DNA from: Chara braunii
Taxonomy: Eukaryota > Streptophyta > Charophyceae > Charales > Characeae
Direction: 5' to 3'
NCBI GenBank assembly: GCA_003427395.1
Contig: BFEA01000813.1
Location: 141,252 to 167,709, forward strand
Length of the DNA: 26,458 bases
The notes beneath the pieces are model-generated. The model saw nothing but the letters and a program-made list of their open reading frames with translations, was not told the DNA's origin and did not search any database. A program made the position numbers and the translations under genes. Numbering within the stretch: the stretch's first letter is position 1; each line of letters opens with the position of its first letter. This document shows, one piece after another, positions 1 to 10,309 of this stretch.

Positions 1-1826
1 GGCGGGCTTACAATTTTTACCCCCTGCCATAGCTACTCCTTCCCTTCGCCATGTCCGCCTACATGCATCCCGCGCGGCTTCGTGGCTAGGTTCAGCCTCC
101 TTTTTCCTGATCTGCCTCCCGCCGCCCATCACTCCTGCTGCCTTAGCGCTCGTAGCTGCGCTGCGCTATGGCTTCGCTCGCTCCTGCCTAGCGCTCTTGC
201 GCCATCTTTATTTTCTATATTAGTAGATGCACCTGGCGCGAAAATCGAGCCTTGGTCCATCCCTCCTTGTCTCCCTACTCAGTGCTAGCGCCCATTGTCC
301 TTTCTCCCTCGTGCCCGTCTCCCTAACACGACCGCCTCCTTCGTTGCTCTGCCATACCCGACTTCCTTGTTACTGCGCACGTACCCGCCTCGACTCCTCG
401 TCCAGGTTCAGCCCAGCTATTGCTGGTCCCCCACACCTCTCCTCTATCGAGTTTCCCCTGTCGGCCGAGGCACTTCGAAGGGCGCTGATCAATGCAGGCC
501 ACAAAAACTCCTATTGTGCAAAACTAAAAATCCGCAGAGGCCGATGTAACAACTCCCCTGCCGAAGACAATCTGTCCGAAGGTTGATAGTGCCGCTGCAA
601 GCGGCCCACGCACGACACGGGTTGGAGGGCACTTGGTCTGCTGCAAAACTTGCAGCATATGCCCCAATGGGGCGGGGCCCGGTGCAGACCTTGGTGGCAG
701 TAATAGTTGGGAACTTTTGAAGGACCGGGACGGAGAGTGGCCCTGTGGGAGCAGTTGTGGTGTCCGCCCTGAAGCGCTCATTGCCCCCCCCCTCTATGCC
801 CAGGCACGGACCACCATCTTTCAGGTCCCAACGAGCATGCTCACATCCAAATCTCTCACAGTTGTTCGTGGTAGGCGGATGCGGCACCCGCAGAAGGCCC
901 ACGCCATCCTTTGGCTGCAGCCCCGCTAGCCTTATAGGAATGTTTTCTGATTTCCTCCCACTCTAGACTATCGAAGCTCTCCCAATGGGATGGGGGAGCC
1001 ACGACCACGGACCCCACCACTTTCTCGCGCGTTGACCCCCCCCCAAACCAAACTTCGAGACGGGCGGAGTAGGGGAATTCCACCAGCACCCCGACACGGC
1101 GGAACCCGAGCGAGCTTGCCAAAAGAGGCGTGCCCTCAAGGTCCTAGGCTGCCGCCCGGCCACCCATGGTCAGTGTCGCTCCTGATTTAGGAAAGGTCAA
1201 AGCTTAAGATCTAGTTAGTAACGACGATAAAAATAATAAAGTATCTAGGAAAATTTTAGTCGGTAAAGGACGACAGACGAGGAAAAGAGAGAACGCTAGC
1301 ACCGTCTCGACGCCTCCAACCACAAAATCAAGGGGGACAGCCCCGTCGGGCCCTCAACCCCACGGTCCCTTCGCGCTACTCTAATATCCCGCGTCGACGC
1401 CTATCGATCTTGATCCCTAAATCTCTCTGATGAAAGTCCGATGCTATAACCAATAGTGCTAGGCCCAAATCTGGGTCTGGCTTTGATGGACACCTAAATA
1501 AAACGATACTGTGCGACACGCAGACCTACCGAATCGCTTTCATAACCACCATGTTGTCGATGTCGTCCTCTGCACGTACGCACGAGTCACCAGCAAGTGC
1601 ACCAATCCCATGACATAATCCGACTAACCCTAGCTCAATCAAAAATAAAAATCCGACCGGCGATCACGCCGGTTTTTCAATCATCAACAAATAAAAAGAT
1701 CACGTGCGCATCAAATCCGCGCGCCCACACACTCTCTAGTCTAGTCAACCATCTAGTCAACGTAAACCGCAGACACCACCGCGCCTCGCGCGGTATAGTT
1801 AAACTTTAAGTCAAACTGATTTTCTG
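1..1826. other. No recognisable gene; unassigned intergenic or intronic DNA
   Basis: About 1.8 kb without a gene I can identify. All open frames here are short (under 140 codons), overlap one another on both strands and show no family motif. The first 1.2 kb is GC-rich with C-rich stretches, and 1200-1826 is more AT-rich. The longest frames are on the minus strand at 489-902 and 856-1122; the second gives a Trp-rich, otherwise plausible peptide, but I can name no homologue. Because clpC exons further right lie on the minus strand and its 3' exons are missing, this stretch could still be inside the same gene's intron, or be old transposon sequence. Confidence 0.5.
1656..1673. other. Perfect GC-rich stem-loop flanked by A and T runs
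   Basis: A 7-bp perfect inverted repeat (ACCGGCG / CGCCGGT) with a 4-nt loop, ATCA. It has an A-rich run on the left and TTTTT immediately on the right. The shape is that of a bacterial intrinsic terminator readable in both directions, but the surroundings are eukaryotic, so a terminator role is unlikely. It may be chance or part of an old LTR. Confidence 0.35.
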
Positions 1827-1879
1827 TTGCTGGCAAAAACCAGGGCGGATACCCATGTAAGGGTATTCGCACCGGCAAC

Positions 1880-2276
1880 GTCGGCCAAGAGCATCGCGCC
1901 TCATATCGAGACCACATCCAGAGCAACACAAACCGCAGAGGACGCCGAACGTCGGCCAAGAGCATCGCGCCTCATATCGAGACCACATCCAGAGCAACAC
2001 AAACCGCAGAGGACGCCGAACGTCGGCCAAGAGCATCNCGCCTCATATCGAGACCACATCNNGAGCAACACAAACCGCAGAGGACGCCGAACGTCCGCCA
2101 AGAGCATCGCGCCTCATATCGAGACCACATCCAAAGCAACACAAACCGCAGCGGACGCCGAACGTCAACCAAGAGCATCGCGCCTTATATCGAGACCACA
2201 TCCAGAGGAACACAAACCACAGAGGCCGCTGAACCTTGCCCAAGAGCATCGTATCTCATATCGAGACCACATCCAT
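1880..2276. repeat. 71-bp tandem repeat array, five full copies plus a partial
   Basis: Copies start at 1880, 1951, 2022, 2093 and 2164, with a truncated copy from 2235. The exact 71-nt spacing is visible from the recurring GTCGGCCAAGAGCATCGCGC-type start. The left copies are nearly identical and the right ones diverge. Ambiguous bases at 2039 and 2061-2062 show the assembler struggled here. The plus strand has no stop codon in any frame of the unit, so a 252-codon open frame (1827-2585) runs through the array. Because 71 is not a multiple of three, this frame reads each copy in a different frame. I regard that ORF as a by-product of the repeat. Such arrays are common in LTRs and leaders of large retrotransposons, and element 2 starts just to the right. 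Confidence 0.85.
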
Positions 2277-2628
2277 CCAAAAAAACACAACGCCGCTACA
2301 CTGCACAAACACCACACACCCCATATCACGGCGAAATCGCTAGATAGCGGAGAAATAAACGACGACAACGCAATACAAACACTAGCAAAGAGCAAAGAGG
2401 GCACACATGTGTCGACACAACAGCACCCCAAAAAGCCGACGTGCCGCAAAAGTAGAGCTCACAAAACCGTTAAGAAATCAGTTCTCTGGCAACAGCAGCC
2501 GCAAAGATCAAGATCCTATGGCCCGATGTTCCTAAAAAGAACCGGCTCGGTGCGCAACGTCACGGGGAGGGCGACTAAGCTTTAGGAGTATGGGTTGATG
2601 GCGGGTATCTGAACTGTCCATTGGCTGT

Positions 2629-3320
2629 GATCGTCGTCCCGATTGCGACGTTCAATAATTCCTGAGGACCGTGGGGGCTGTCCTTGAACTGCCTCTTGAT
2701 CAGCCAGATCAGTCAGACGTAAGGCTCGTTGCACGCGAGGATAAATAACGGGCAGTTCTGGTCATAAGCATATGCCTTGGGCACAGGGGTGGGCTGCTAA
2801 TGCACACCTTAAACACTGCTGCTTATTGATGCCTATAGGCACATTGGATACAGGGGAGGAAGATTCCAATTGAGACTTAAGTGGCAAAAACAACTATACC
2901 CATTCTGCATACATCTACTCACTTGGTTTATTTTTATTTTGATTAGTTGGTTGACAGACTGCTAAGACCTCACAGACAGTCTGGATTAGAACTGTAATGT
3001 TCTAACCTAGTCAGTTCTTTTCAAAGCTCCTATAAGTGAACTAATCAAGGTACATCTAGACTATGTCTACAGCCTATGTAAATGTTGTTGATACCGCTTG
3101 AACGGCAGCCTAGGTAACTTGCCGGATTATTTTTGTTGTTTATTTTTAGAACCAGTCAGACACATGTTGCGGTAGGTTCCAGAGAGAACAATAGCGCAGA
3201 CAACGTCTGCCTAGCCGATGTGTGGATCAGAAGGTGGTGAAGGTACAACTGATGACAAAAGCCAAATTGGCGTGATACACTTAAGAGTCGAGTCCTGCTA
3301 CCCGGAGAAGTAAAAAGGCT
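2629..3320 (+). other. Untranslated leader of element 2
   Basis: This stretch lies between the presumed lost 5' LTR and the gag-like start codon. Positions 2629-2704 align by eye with 16000-16074 in the leader of element 1: both share a GTCGTCC core, AATAATTCCTGAG, a G-rich run, then TGCCTC(T/C)TGATCAGC. The rest of the leader is not obviously alike. In known Ty3/gypsy and retroviral elements the leader carries packaging and dimerisation signals. That this block does so is my inference. Confidence 0.55.
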
Positions 3321-3957
3321 ATGGGCCGAAGAAGGGCCCGTAATCTTGAGACTGCAAGGGAAGCAACATCAGCTGTAGAGAGGACGTTAGCAGCAGCAGC
3401 ACCTGTAGAGAGGACGTTAGCAGCAGCAACAACTAGCATAGTCGCAACGGCTACATCCGCGGCATCGTTTGTGGCAATCTCGTCTGGTTATTCGTTAGGA
3501 ATGTTGGACACCAACGGGCAGTCCATCTCCAGTACCTCAGGATCCGGGACCAGTCAGATGGTGGCCATGCAGATCAGCTCGCCGCCTCCACGCACCAGGG
3601 AGCAGATGGAGCTCCAGCAGGTAGAGAGGATACGCTTAAGGTTAGAAAAGGCTACCGAAAGAGCAACCGAGATTAGAAACACGAGTGTCAGACTTGAGGG
3701 AAGAGAGGCAGACAAAGCTGCATTAGAGGGATTAGATGGCTCGACGCTTGACAACAACACAAAGATTCTCAAGGCGAGCATCCTATCCCTGCACGCTTAC
3801 ATGGACAGCAAACAAAACGCTATCCAGGACACCCTAGACCAGATCATGAACGCCATGCACAGGCAAGGTTTCAGGCCAGCAGCTTCGCCATCGCTGCCAT
3901 TTTCGGCGATGACAAGGCCGTATCCGCCTCAGTCTGGTACCATACCAAGCGGTACAT

Positions 3958-3989
<32 letters not shown>

Positions 3990-4313
3990 GCAGCACAGAC
4001 TGTTGCTTCTACTTCTTCTGGTCCAGTGGCTGGAGCTACTCCACAACCGCCAGTCACCTTGCAGACGCATCCTAACCCACAGTACTCTGTTCGTTGTGTG
4101 TCTGAGGCCTTAGAGGACCTACAAAGTGAGTGGTTGGCAAGGGACCCTTGTGAGTCCTGGGTGGCATTATGTCGAGGTCCTAGAGGGGAACACTTCGTTC
4201 CGGAAGTTGGTGTGGGTGGCCGCAAGTGCGATGCCTTCGTAGACATCGGCTCCACGCGGAACTTCATAAGGCGCGACTGCGTTGAGAGACTGCACCTGAA
4301 GGACTGGGTGTAG
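3321..4313 (+). pseudogene. gag-like ORF fused to a broken protease start (element 2)
   Basis: A 330-codon frame begins with a basic MGRRRARN start, followed by a low-complexity Ala/Thr region, a charged helical stretch rich in Glu/Arg (about residues 90-150, likely coiled coil), and a Ser/Ala homopolymer tract encoded by an ATC/AGC triplet repeat near 3955-3996. Residues 300-330 run into an aspartic-protease start, FVDIGSTRNFI, where the family consensus is D(S/T)G; the middle Ile is abnormal. It ends at a TAG at 4311. No capsid-type gag domain and no CCHC zinc knuckle can be seen, unlike element 1. Either the capsid/nucleocapsid part was deleted, or this lineage has a divergent gag. The start was chosen as the first ATG of the open frame after the leader. 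Confidence 0.55.
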
Positions 4314-5438
4314 CACCTGAGTAGACCGATAGCATCTACTTTGGCCAACAAAGAGCGCATGTCGGTGGAGGACTATGTCAAGGACGTGGTCTGCACTTTC
4401 TCCTATGCAGGAGGGGAACTTGATCACAAGATTTCGTTCCTAGTTAGCGACGACTTACCGTTTGACATGTTGTTAGGTATGTACTACCTTAAGGTTGTCA
4501 AGCCCCAGTTTGACTGGTACAAGAGAGTGCTAAAGCATGAGTTGCCTAATGGGAGGACAGTTAGACTAACAAAGTATAAGGCTAGTAGGTTAATTAACTC
4601 CCATGGGTGCTTATGCGCAACAACCTTCTACAATTATTATAAACAAAACCAAGAGGAGGGTATGTACCTGGCTTTTGACTCTAAGAAAGGGGAGGTCGTT
4701 AAATCAACGCCAGAGATAAAAAATGTCGTTGCTAAGTACCCTGATCTATTTGAGGAGCCCACAGGTGTCGTAGACAGGGAGGTTGTCCATGCCATAGAGA
4801 TCATCCCTGGGAGCAAGATACCCAAAGGGAGAATCTATAGGATGGCTTCGACCGAGTTGGATGAGCTCCATCGACAACTGAAAGAGCTCACAGAAAAGGG
4901 TTGGACATGGCCTAGCATCTCCCCCTTTGGCTCACCAGTTCTATTTGTCCCGAAGAAGGGGTGATCACTAAGGATGTGCATTGATTATAGGGGCCTCAAT
5001 CCGATCACCGTTAAGAACACAGAGCCCCTACCGCGCGTCGACGACCTAATTGGATAGGGTGCACGGATGTAAGTACTTTACCAGGATAGACTTGAAATCC
5101 GGCTACAGCCAGATTGCCATTAGACTGGAAGACCAGCACAAAATTGCATTTCAAACCAGGTTCGGTCTATACGAGTTTGTGGTGATGCCCTTCGTTCTTT
5201 GCAATGCGCCGCGTACATTCCAACACCCATGAATAGGATTTTTCATGACTACTTGGGTAAGTTTATCGCCGTGTACCTCCATGACATCCTTATCTTTAGT
5301 AGAACTATCGAGGAGCATGCTCAACATGTAGGCAAAGTACTCTCTCTCCGCCGGCAACACAAGTATAAGATAAACTTAGAGAAATGCGAGTTTGGTCGCA
5401 CTAAAATCTTGTACTTGGGTCATGAAGTATCCGCATAA
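4314..5438 (+). pseudogene. Protease-reverse transcriptase region, inactivated (element 2)
   Basis: It encodes the rest of the retropepsin-like domain (the LVSDDLPFDMLLGM segment near 4440-4490), a linker, then a Ty3/gypsy reverse transcriptase. Visible RT blocks are SPFGSPVLFVPKK (about 4920-4960), [27 protein letters not shown] (about 5080-5120), FVVMPFVLCNAPRTFQ, and VYLHDILIF at 5271-5297. The catalytic box is YLHD rather than YLDD: the CAT codon at 5280-5282 replaces the first catalytic Asp. MPFVL replaces the usual MPFGL. There are in-frame stops at 4962 (TGA) and 5436 (TAA). The frame shifts near 5050 and returns near 5225. The family enzyme copies element RNA into cDNA in the cytoplasm; this copy cannot. 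Confidence 0.85.
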
Positions 5439-6010
5439 GGGATTGGGCTTGAAGATGCGAAGGTGGTTACCATTAGAGACTGGCCACGACCTCCGTCTAT
5501 GACTGGGGTCAGATTGTTGTTGGGGATGTGTGGTTATTATCACAATTTTGTAAAGAACTATAGTACGATTGCATCTCCCTTGACTGATCTAACGCGCCTC
5601 GACACTCCATGGGAATGGACAGACGCATGTGAGGTTGTTTTCAAGAGATTGAAGCATGCCCTCATTGGCGCAGTGTTGGCTCAACAGGAAGGGAAGAAGT
5701 TGAGGCCGAGCGAGTACACGAGTAAGAAGATACCATTGGAGAAGTTGGCGAAGTCCACCTACGAAAGGGAACTTTACGCCCTCTACAACACACTTGTACA
5801 CTCGAGGCACTATCTGTTGGGAAGGTTCTTTTACTTGAGGACTGACCATCAGACCCTCAAGTGGATCAAGACGCAACCGGTTCTCTCTGATGCACTCAAA
5901 CACTGGATTGAAGTCATAGATCAGTATGACTTCAAGCTAGACTACGTGAAAGGAGAGTATAACAAGGTTGTTGATGCGTTATCACATAGGCCAGACTACC
6001 TAGGTGCGCT
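5439..6010 (+). pseudogene. RNase H domain with in-frame loss of the first catalytic Asp (element 2)
   Basis: It continues the same frame after the TAA at 5436. The connection domain is recognisable by LLLGMCGYYHNFVKNYSTIA. The RNase H part keeps STYERELYAL, the HYLLG and LRTDHQTLKWI segments, and VVDALSHRPDY. Against element 1, about 25 residues are missing between RLKHALI and GAVLAQQ (junction near 5666), without a frame change. The lost piece holds the TDAS motif with the first catalytic Asp. The domain would normally degrade the RNA strand of the RNA-DNA hybrid. This copy should be inactive even if translated. Confidence 0.8.
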
Positions 6011-7477
6011 GATTACCGAGTTTGGCTTATTTGACAATGTATCTCGATCCTTGGTGGAAGCCCACAAGGAAGACCCTGTCATGATGGACACCATCCGCAA
6101 ACTTGAGGTCCAAGACAAGGCCACATCTGATGAGTTCGTGATGGTGGATGGCTTGCTCTTTCTTGACAAGGTTGGGTTTAAAAGGTTAGTGGTACCTTCT
6201 AGAGAGAGTTTGCGTAGTTTATTTCTAGGAAAGTGCCATGACGCAACAGGGCATTTTGGCTATAAGAAGACTTTTGCTAACTTGGTACAGCGATTCCGGT
6301 GGCCTACCATGCTTGACGATGCAAAGAAGTATGTGCAGACCTGTCAGGTCTGTCAGCGGGACAAGCTGCAGACTCAAGCTCCGCTTGGGTTGTTAAAGCC
6401 TCTACCCATTCCTGCTGGTCCGAGACAGAGTGTTTCCATGGACTTCTTGGATACCCTCGTGGCCAGCAAGAGAGGCAATAGACATATCTTTGTCATAGTT
6501 GATAGGTTTACTAAGTACGCTAGACTTATTGCCATGCCAGAGACTGTCAGGACTGAGCATGTCATCAAGTTATTCATGGATAACTAGGTGCATGATCTTG
6601 GACTGCCAAAGACAATTATTAGTGATAGAGATGTCCGGTTCACCAACGAGATGTGGAAAAAGGCCACTGAACAAATGGGCAGCCAGCGCCAAATGACTTC
6701 AAGGAATCATGCCGAAGCCAATGGGCAGGCTGAACATATGAACCGCGTGACTGGGATGAGAAGTTGCCTCTCATCCCCAGTCTGTACAACAATGTTGTAC
6801 ATAGCACCACCGACATCAATCCTAATCAGCTGCATTTGGGGTGGAAGCCTAGGTCTGCTCTAGACTTCCTCCTGCCTGAAAATCGAACTGCTGCAACCAC
6901 TGGAACCATCGAGTTCGGTGTCCAGTATGAGAAGCTGTTGCAGCAGACTGTTGAACACATCAAGAAATCTCAGGAATCAATGATTGCTTTTGAGAACAAG
7001 CATCGTCGACAGTCCACATTTCAGGTAGGGGAACGTGTCTGGGTCAAGGCTAGTGAGATGGGACAGGAGTTCGACATCTCTAGGAAACTAATGCCTCAGT
7101 ATTTCGGTCCCTGGGAAGTCTTAGATATTGTGGGTAGTGATTTGGATGGCCCCTCGTACGTGATTCAAATCCATGGTCACCTACGCACTTACCATGTGTT
7201 TCATGCCTCAAAGCTTGCACCTTTCACTGAGACACAGCAATTCCCATCAAGGAGATCTACGCTGCCCCCAACCATGGACGGTCACGTGGACATCGACGAT
7301 ATCCTAAAACACAGAGACATGCCTGTTCCCAAGCCAGCTGGCCGAGGAAGACCGCCTAAACCTATGAGAGAGTACAGGGTACGGTTCAGGCATCATACAA
7401 ATCCTAAGGAAGATTCACAAGAGAGGAACTTATCAAAAAAGCTCCTTAGATCGTGGCCGAGTACGAGCGAAGACTGA
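6011..7477 (+). pseudogene. Integrase with chromodomain-like C-terminus (element 2)
   Basis: The N-terminal HHCC zinc finger is seen as KCHDATGHFG followed by CQVCQRDK (about 6232-6363). The catalytic core has SMDFLDT (about 6435-6455), ISDRDVRF (first Asp codon 6624-6626) and NGQAEHMN, so all three DDE acidic residues can be assigned. A TAG at 6585-6587 interrupts the core. The frame shifts near 6770 into a second open frame (6764-7477) that carries the GPWEVL and YHVFHASKL segments typical of Ty3/gypsy integrase tails. It ends with a DIDDILKH...YRVRF segment resembling a chromodomain. The family enzyme inserts element cDNA into chromatin. The ORF ends 58 nt before the 3' LTR. Confidence 0.85.
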
Positions 7478-7523
7478 AGGGGAAGGCACCAGCATGAAGC
7501 ATCTCAACGGACTTTCGAAGCTA

Positions 7524-7535
7524 AGGGGGATGGAA
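7524..7535 (+). other. Polypurine tract of element 2
   Basis: An AGGGGGATGGAA run sits directly before a TGTGAGG LTR start and shortly after the integrase stop. This is the expected place and composition for the primer of plus-strand DNA synthesis. Confidence 0.6.
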
Positions 7536-8690
7536 TGTGAGGATTGAGCCCTCGCAGAGCCCTTATCAGACATGCACATGGTCTGGGCTGTTGCCCTCAC
7601 CAAGCCCTGTGCCCGCCCTAAGCGAAGCCGGGCCTGAATATTCACCAGAGGCCAAAATTTGACATTTTCCATATGTGGGTACCGAGGCAGTTGCAGCACG
7701 CCAGTTGGTTGAGAGGAAGCGTGAGCCTCCCTGTGCTGCGTCGTACAGTTGAGCCCATGTTGTGGAAGTTGCGCCTGGGCACACACACAAACACAATGCA
7801 AGGCAGATACATCACGAATTGGCTGCGGGCCTACGAAAAAGCAGCATTGTCGACGTACATACCCCAGGTCCTGTGCAAATGCAGCAAACGGCCCAAGTCT
7901 GAACATACTGGCCGCTGCCCAACTGTAAGGGGCCCAGGCCCTCAACTGCACAGCTGCGCCTGGGTGCAGGCACTGGGGCCTGACTGGAAGCTACTGGAAG
8001 CTTCCCGGCCAGGCTACACACAGCCAAACAGAGGCTGCCACTTCCATCTAGGGAAGAAGGCAGCCAGGGTCAGGCATTCTGGCCCACGCAGGCATTGCGG
8101 TCACGCTGCTGCGTTGCTGCACGAGAGGCTTCGCGCTGCGTTAGCGGCCAGGGCGCGTGTGAGACGAGAGGGGCGCTGCTGGGCAGCGGAGCGCAAACAG
8201 CCATAGCCGGGCTGCAGGGCGTTAGGGGGTAAGAGGGCGATCAATGGTCTTCAGGAAGGAGGCAAGTGTGGGTGGTCAGGGTCTGATGCGAGGAGACGAG
8301 ATACATACCTGGTGCATGAGGGAGGTCAGCTATGGTGTTGACGTCATGTACATTGGTCTTCAAAGTCAAAGTCAGCCTATTGCATGAATCTGGATGTAGT
8401 AGGATAGGCGAGTAGTGTAGGCTGGGCACTGGGCGCCAGACAGAGAGGAGTGACATTGGATACTATGTTGGTGTGGCCTGAGGGCTTAAACATTGGCTCA
8501 TGAGTTCATTGTATTGCTCTTATTTGGATGGAATCTCGATGCATTTGTGCTCTATGCTTGTACACGACTACTTGGACATCTGTGTGATTTCGCAACTTGG
8601 CTTTCTGTATATCGTTCTCACTCATATTCCTTGTAATTTCCTCCCTTTTTTTTTTCTTTTTTTTTTAATATCTTTCGATCTGGTATGAGT
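7536..8690 (+). repeat. 3' LTR of element 2 (right end uncertain)
   Basis: It starts with TGTGAGGATTGAGCC immediately after the polypurine tract. The region holds only short overlapping frames. The right end cannot be set because no partner LTR is in the window. I stopped it at the T-rich stretch ending near 8690, where sequence character changes; TGGTATGAGTGAG at about 8682 weakly resembles a primer-binding site. The interval is best read as a minimum start with an approximate end. Confidence 0.45.
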
Positions 8691-8936
8691 GAGGTATTTT
8701 CGGAGGAGTGAACGAGTGAGATCTAGGCAAGGCTTGCAGAATTTCAAATTTCCAAAATCATATGATTTTGGAAAAAAAAAAAAAAAAAACCGAGAATTTG
8801 TGCAAAATAGAATGGTTGTTCGAATTTCAGAAAAGAATAAATCGAGGTTCCAAGAAAATGACGAACTCCCTTCTACTAACCTAATTAACCTAAAATGCCC
8901 TGATCCGTAAGTTGCCTATCGAAATGATAACATCGT

Positions 8937-9130
8937 AGTTTTCCGCAATTTTGCGGAATTGCGAAATTATCGGAATTCCGGATTTCGTGGATCGTGAAAT
9001 TTGCGGGATTCCGTATTTCGCGGAATCGCAAAATTTGCGGAATTCCGGATTTCACGAAACCGCGAAATTTGCAGAATTCCGGATTTTGAGGAATCGCAGA
9101 ATTTCGGATTTTGCAGAATTGCAAAAGTTC
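8937..9130. repeat. 33-34-bp AT-rich minisatellite with internal palindromes
   Basis: Degenerate copies start at 8971, 9004, 9038, 9072 and 9105, giving a 33-34-bp period. Each contains a GAATTCCGGA-type core and a second half resembling GCGAAATTTG. The half-units look related to each other and to their reverse complements. Translations on both strands show the same periodicity but no sign of selection. Confidence 0.75.
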
Positions 9131-9265
9131 CGAGCGTTCGAATTGGTAACTTCAGAAGAAGAAAAATTTGCAGGAAGTTGACTAATTCCTACTTGGTTAA
9201 CCAATTAATCAATCAATCAATCAAGCTGGCTCCTTGATTGGGCAGATCCTCTGATTGAGAGGTCT

Positions 9266-9277
9266 GCTCCGATACCA
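9266..9277 (-). other. Primer-binding site of a minus-strand LTR element
   Basis: Read on the minus strand this is TGGTATCGGAGC. It is identical to the primer-binding site of element 1 and one base from the usual plant tRNA-iMet site TGGTATCAGAGC. It lies 3 nt past a plausible LTR end (...GCGACA at 9281). Confidence 0.6.
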
Positions 9278-9594
9278 AACTGTCGCATATCGATATGGTG
9301 CGGACCAGAACCAAGAACCGACCATAGAACAGGATAGCACAGCGGAAGACTGAAATACCAATGATCAGACCACTCAATGTGGCAATGCAGACCGAACATA
9401 CATCATCATCATCACAAGGTGTGAAGGGGCCTGGCGCCACACAAGGCTCTGATCATACACAGATGAGGAGGAGGGGGATCAGACGAAGAGGAAGGAGGAG
9501 ATGAGAATGCCATCAACACAATGTCGTCGACATTGATCCCAATAGTCCCTAACCGAATGTCTCTGTCCCAATGTCGAGTCTGAATCCAAATAAG

Positions 9595-9601
<7 letters not shown>

Positions 9602-9648
<47 letters not shown>
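9602..9648. repeat. (TC)n microsatellite
   Basis: About 47 bp of uninterrupted TC dinucleotides opening copy 1 of the large duplication. Confidence 0.95.
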
Positions 9649-9650
<2 letters not shown>

Positions 9651-10222
9651 GTCTGTCGATACTGAGAAGTCAGGAAGCTAGAGGGTAAGGGAGAGATTGT
9701 GGACTGGAGGAGGAAGAAGAAGAAGAGCTCTCTCCCTCTCTTCCTCTCTGTGCCAGGTACTAACCTGTGAAAGGTGGCACCTTGCTGAAGGTACACTGAA
9801 GACGGAGCTGGAGCGATGGCATCACTGGTAAGCTGCCAGATAAGTCCCCTGGCCTCCGCCGCTCTCCTCCCTCCTATAAGAGCGCCCAGCGCTGGAAGAC
9901 TACTACTCTCGTCACCTACTACTGCTGCAGCATCTCCAGAGAGTGCCGCTGCTGAAAGCCCGAAGACTGAATGCCAGCCTCCTAGGCGGACCAGCTATAC
10001 ATAGTGCTGGTCCGACTGGGAGGCTGTCCTCACCAATGCTGAATGGCACCAGGGCCTGGGGCCCAAACGGTCTGGCACCTAAAGTTGGCGCCAATTCGAA
10101 ATGGCTGAATTTGAAAAGGGCCTACCGCGGCCTGGGCGCCTACTGGGCCTCCACCAAAAAGGCCTACCTACTGGGCCTACCGAGGCCAAACGACATGGGG
10201 CCTGAAAAGGGCCCAAAAGTAG

Positions 10223-10226
<4 letters not shown>

Positions 10227-10306
<80 letters not shown>
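10227..10306. repeat. (TC)n microsatellite
   Basis: 80 bp of uninterrupted TC dinucleotides opening copy 2 of the large duplication. It is longer than the tract in copy 1, as expected for an unstable repeat. Confidence 0.95.

Positions 10307-10309
<3 letters not shown>

Larger units (their letters stand above)
2629..8690 (+). mobile_element. Decayed Ty3/gypsy LTR retrotransposon (element 2), 5' LTR missing
   Basis: Order on the plus strand is leader, gag-like ORF, protease, reverse transcriptase, RNase H, integrase with chromodomain-like tail, polypurine tract, 3' LTR. The PR-RT-RH-IN order is diagnostic of Ty3/gypsy. The left limit is the start of similarity to the leader of element 1 (16000-16074). 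No upstream copy of the LTR that starts at 7536 is visible, and no primer-binding site was found. The right limit is approximate because there is no second LTR to compare. The coding frame is mostly a single one (the frame of 3321) but is broken by in-frame stops at 4311, 4962, 5436 and 6585 and by frameshifts. RT and RNase H carry inactivating changes, so the element cannot move on its own. Confidence 0.8.

Noticed and set aside
227-586. Overlapping plus-strand ORFs at the left end
   Set aside because: They are Ser/Pro/Leu-rich composition frames that overlap in several frames, with no motif.
1880-2276. CRISPR array
   Set aside because: The units are contiguous 71-bp repeats without variable spacers, in a eukaryotic setting.
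2165-2449. Minus-strand Cys-rich ORFs repeated through the 71-bp array
   Set aside because: They are identical frame shadows ending at the same stop in successive repeat units, so they reflect the repeat and not a gene.
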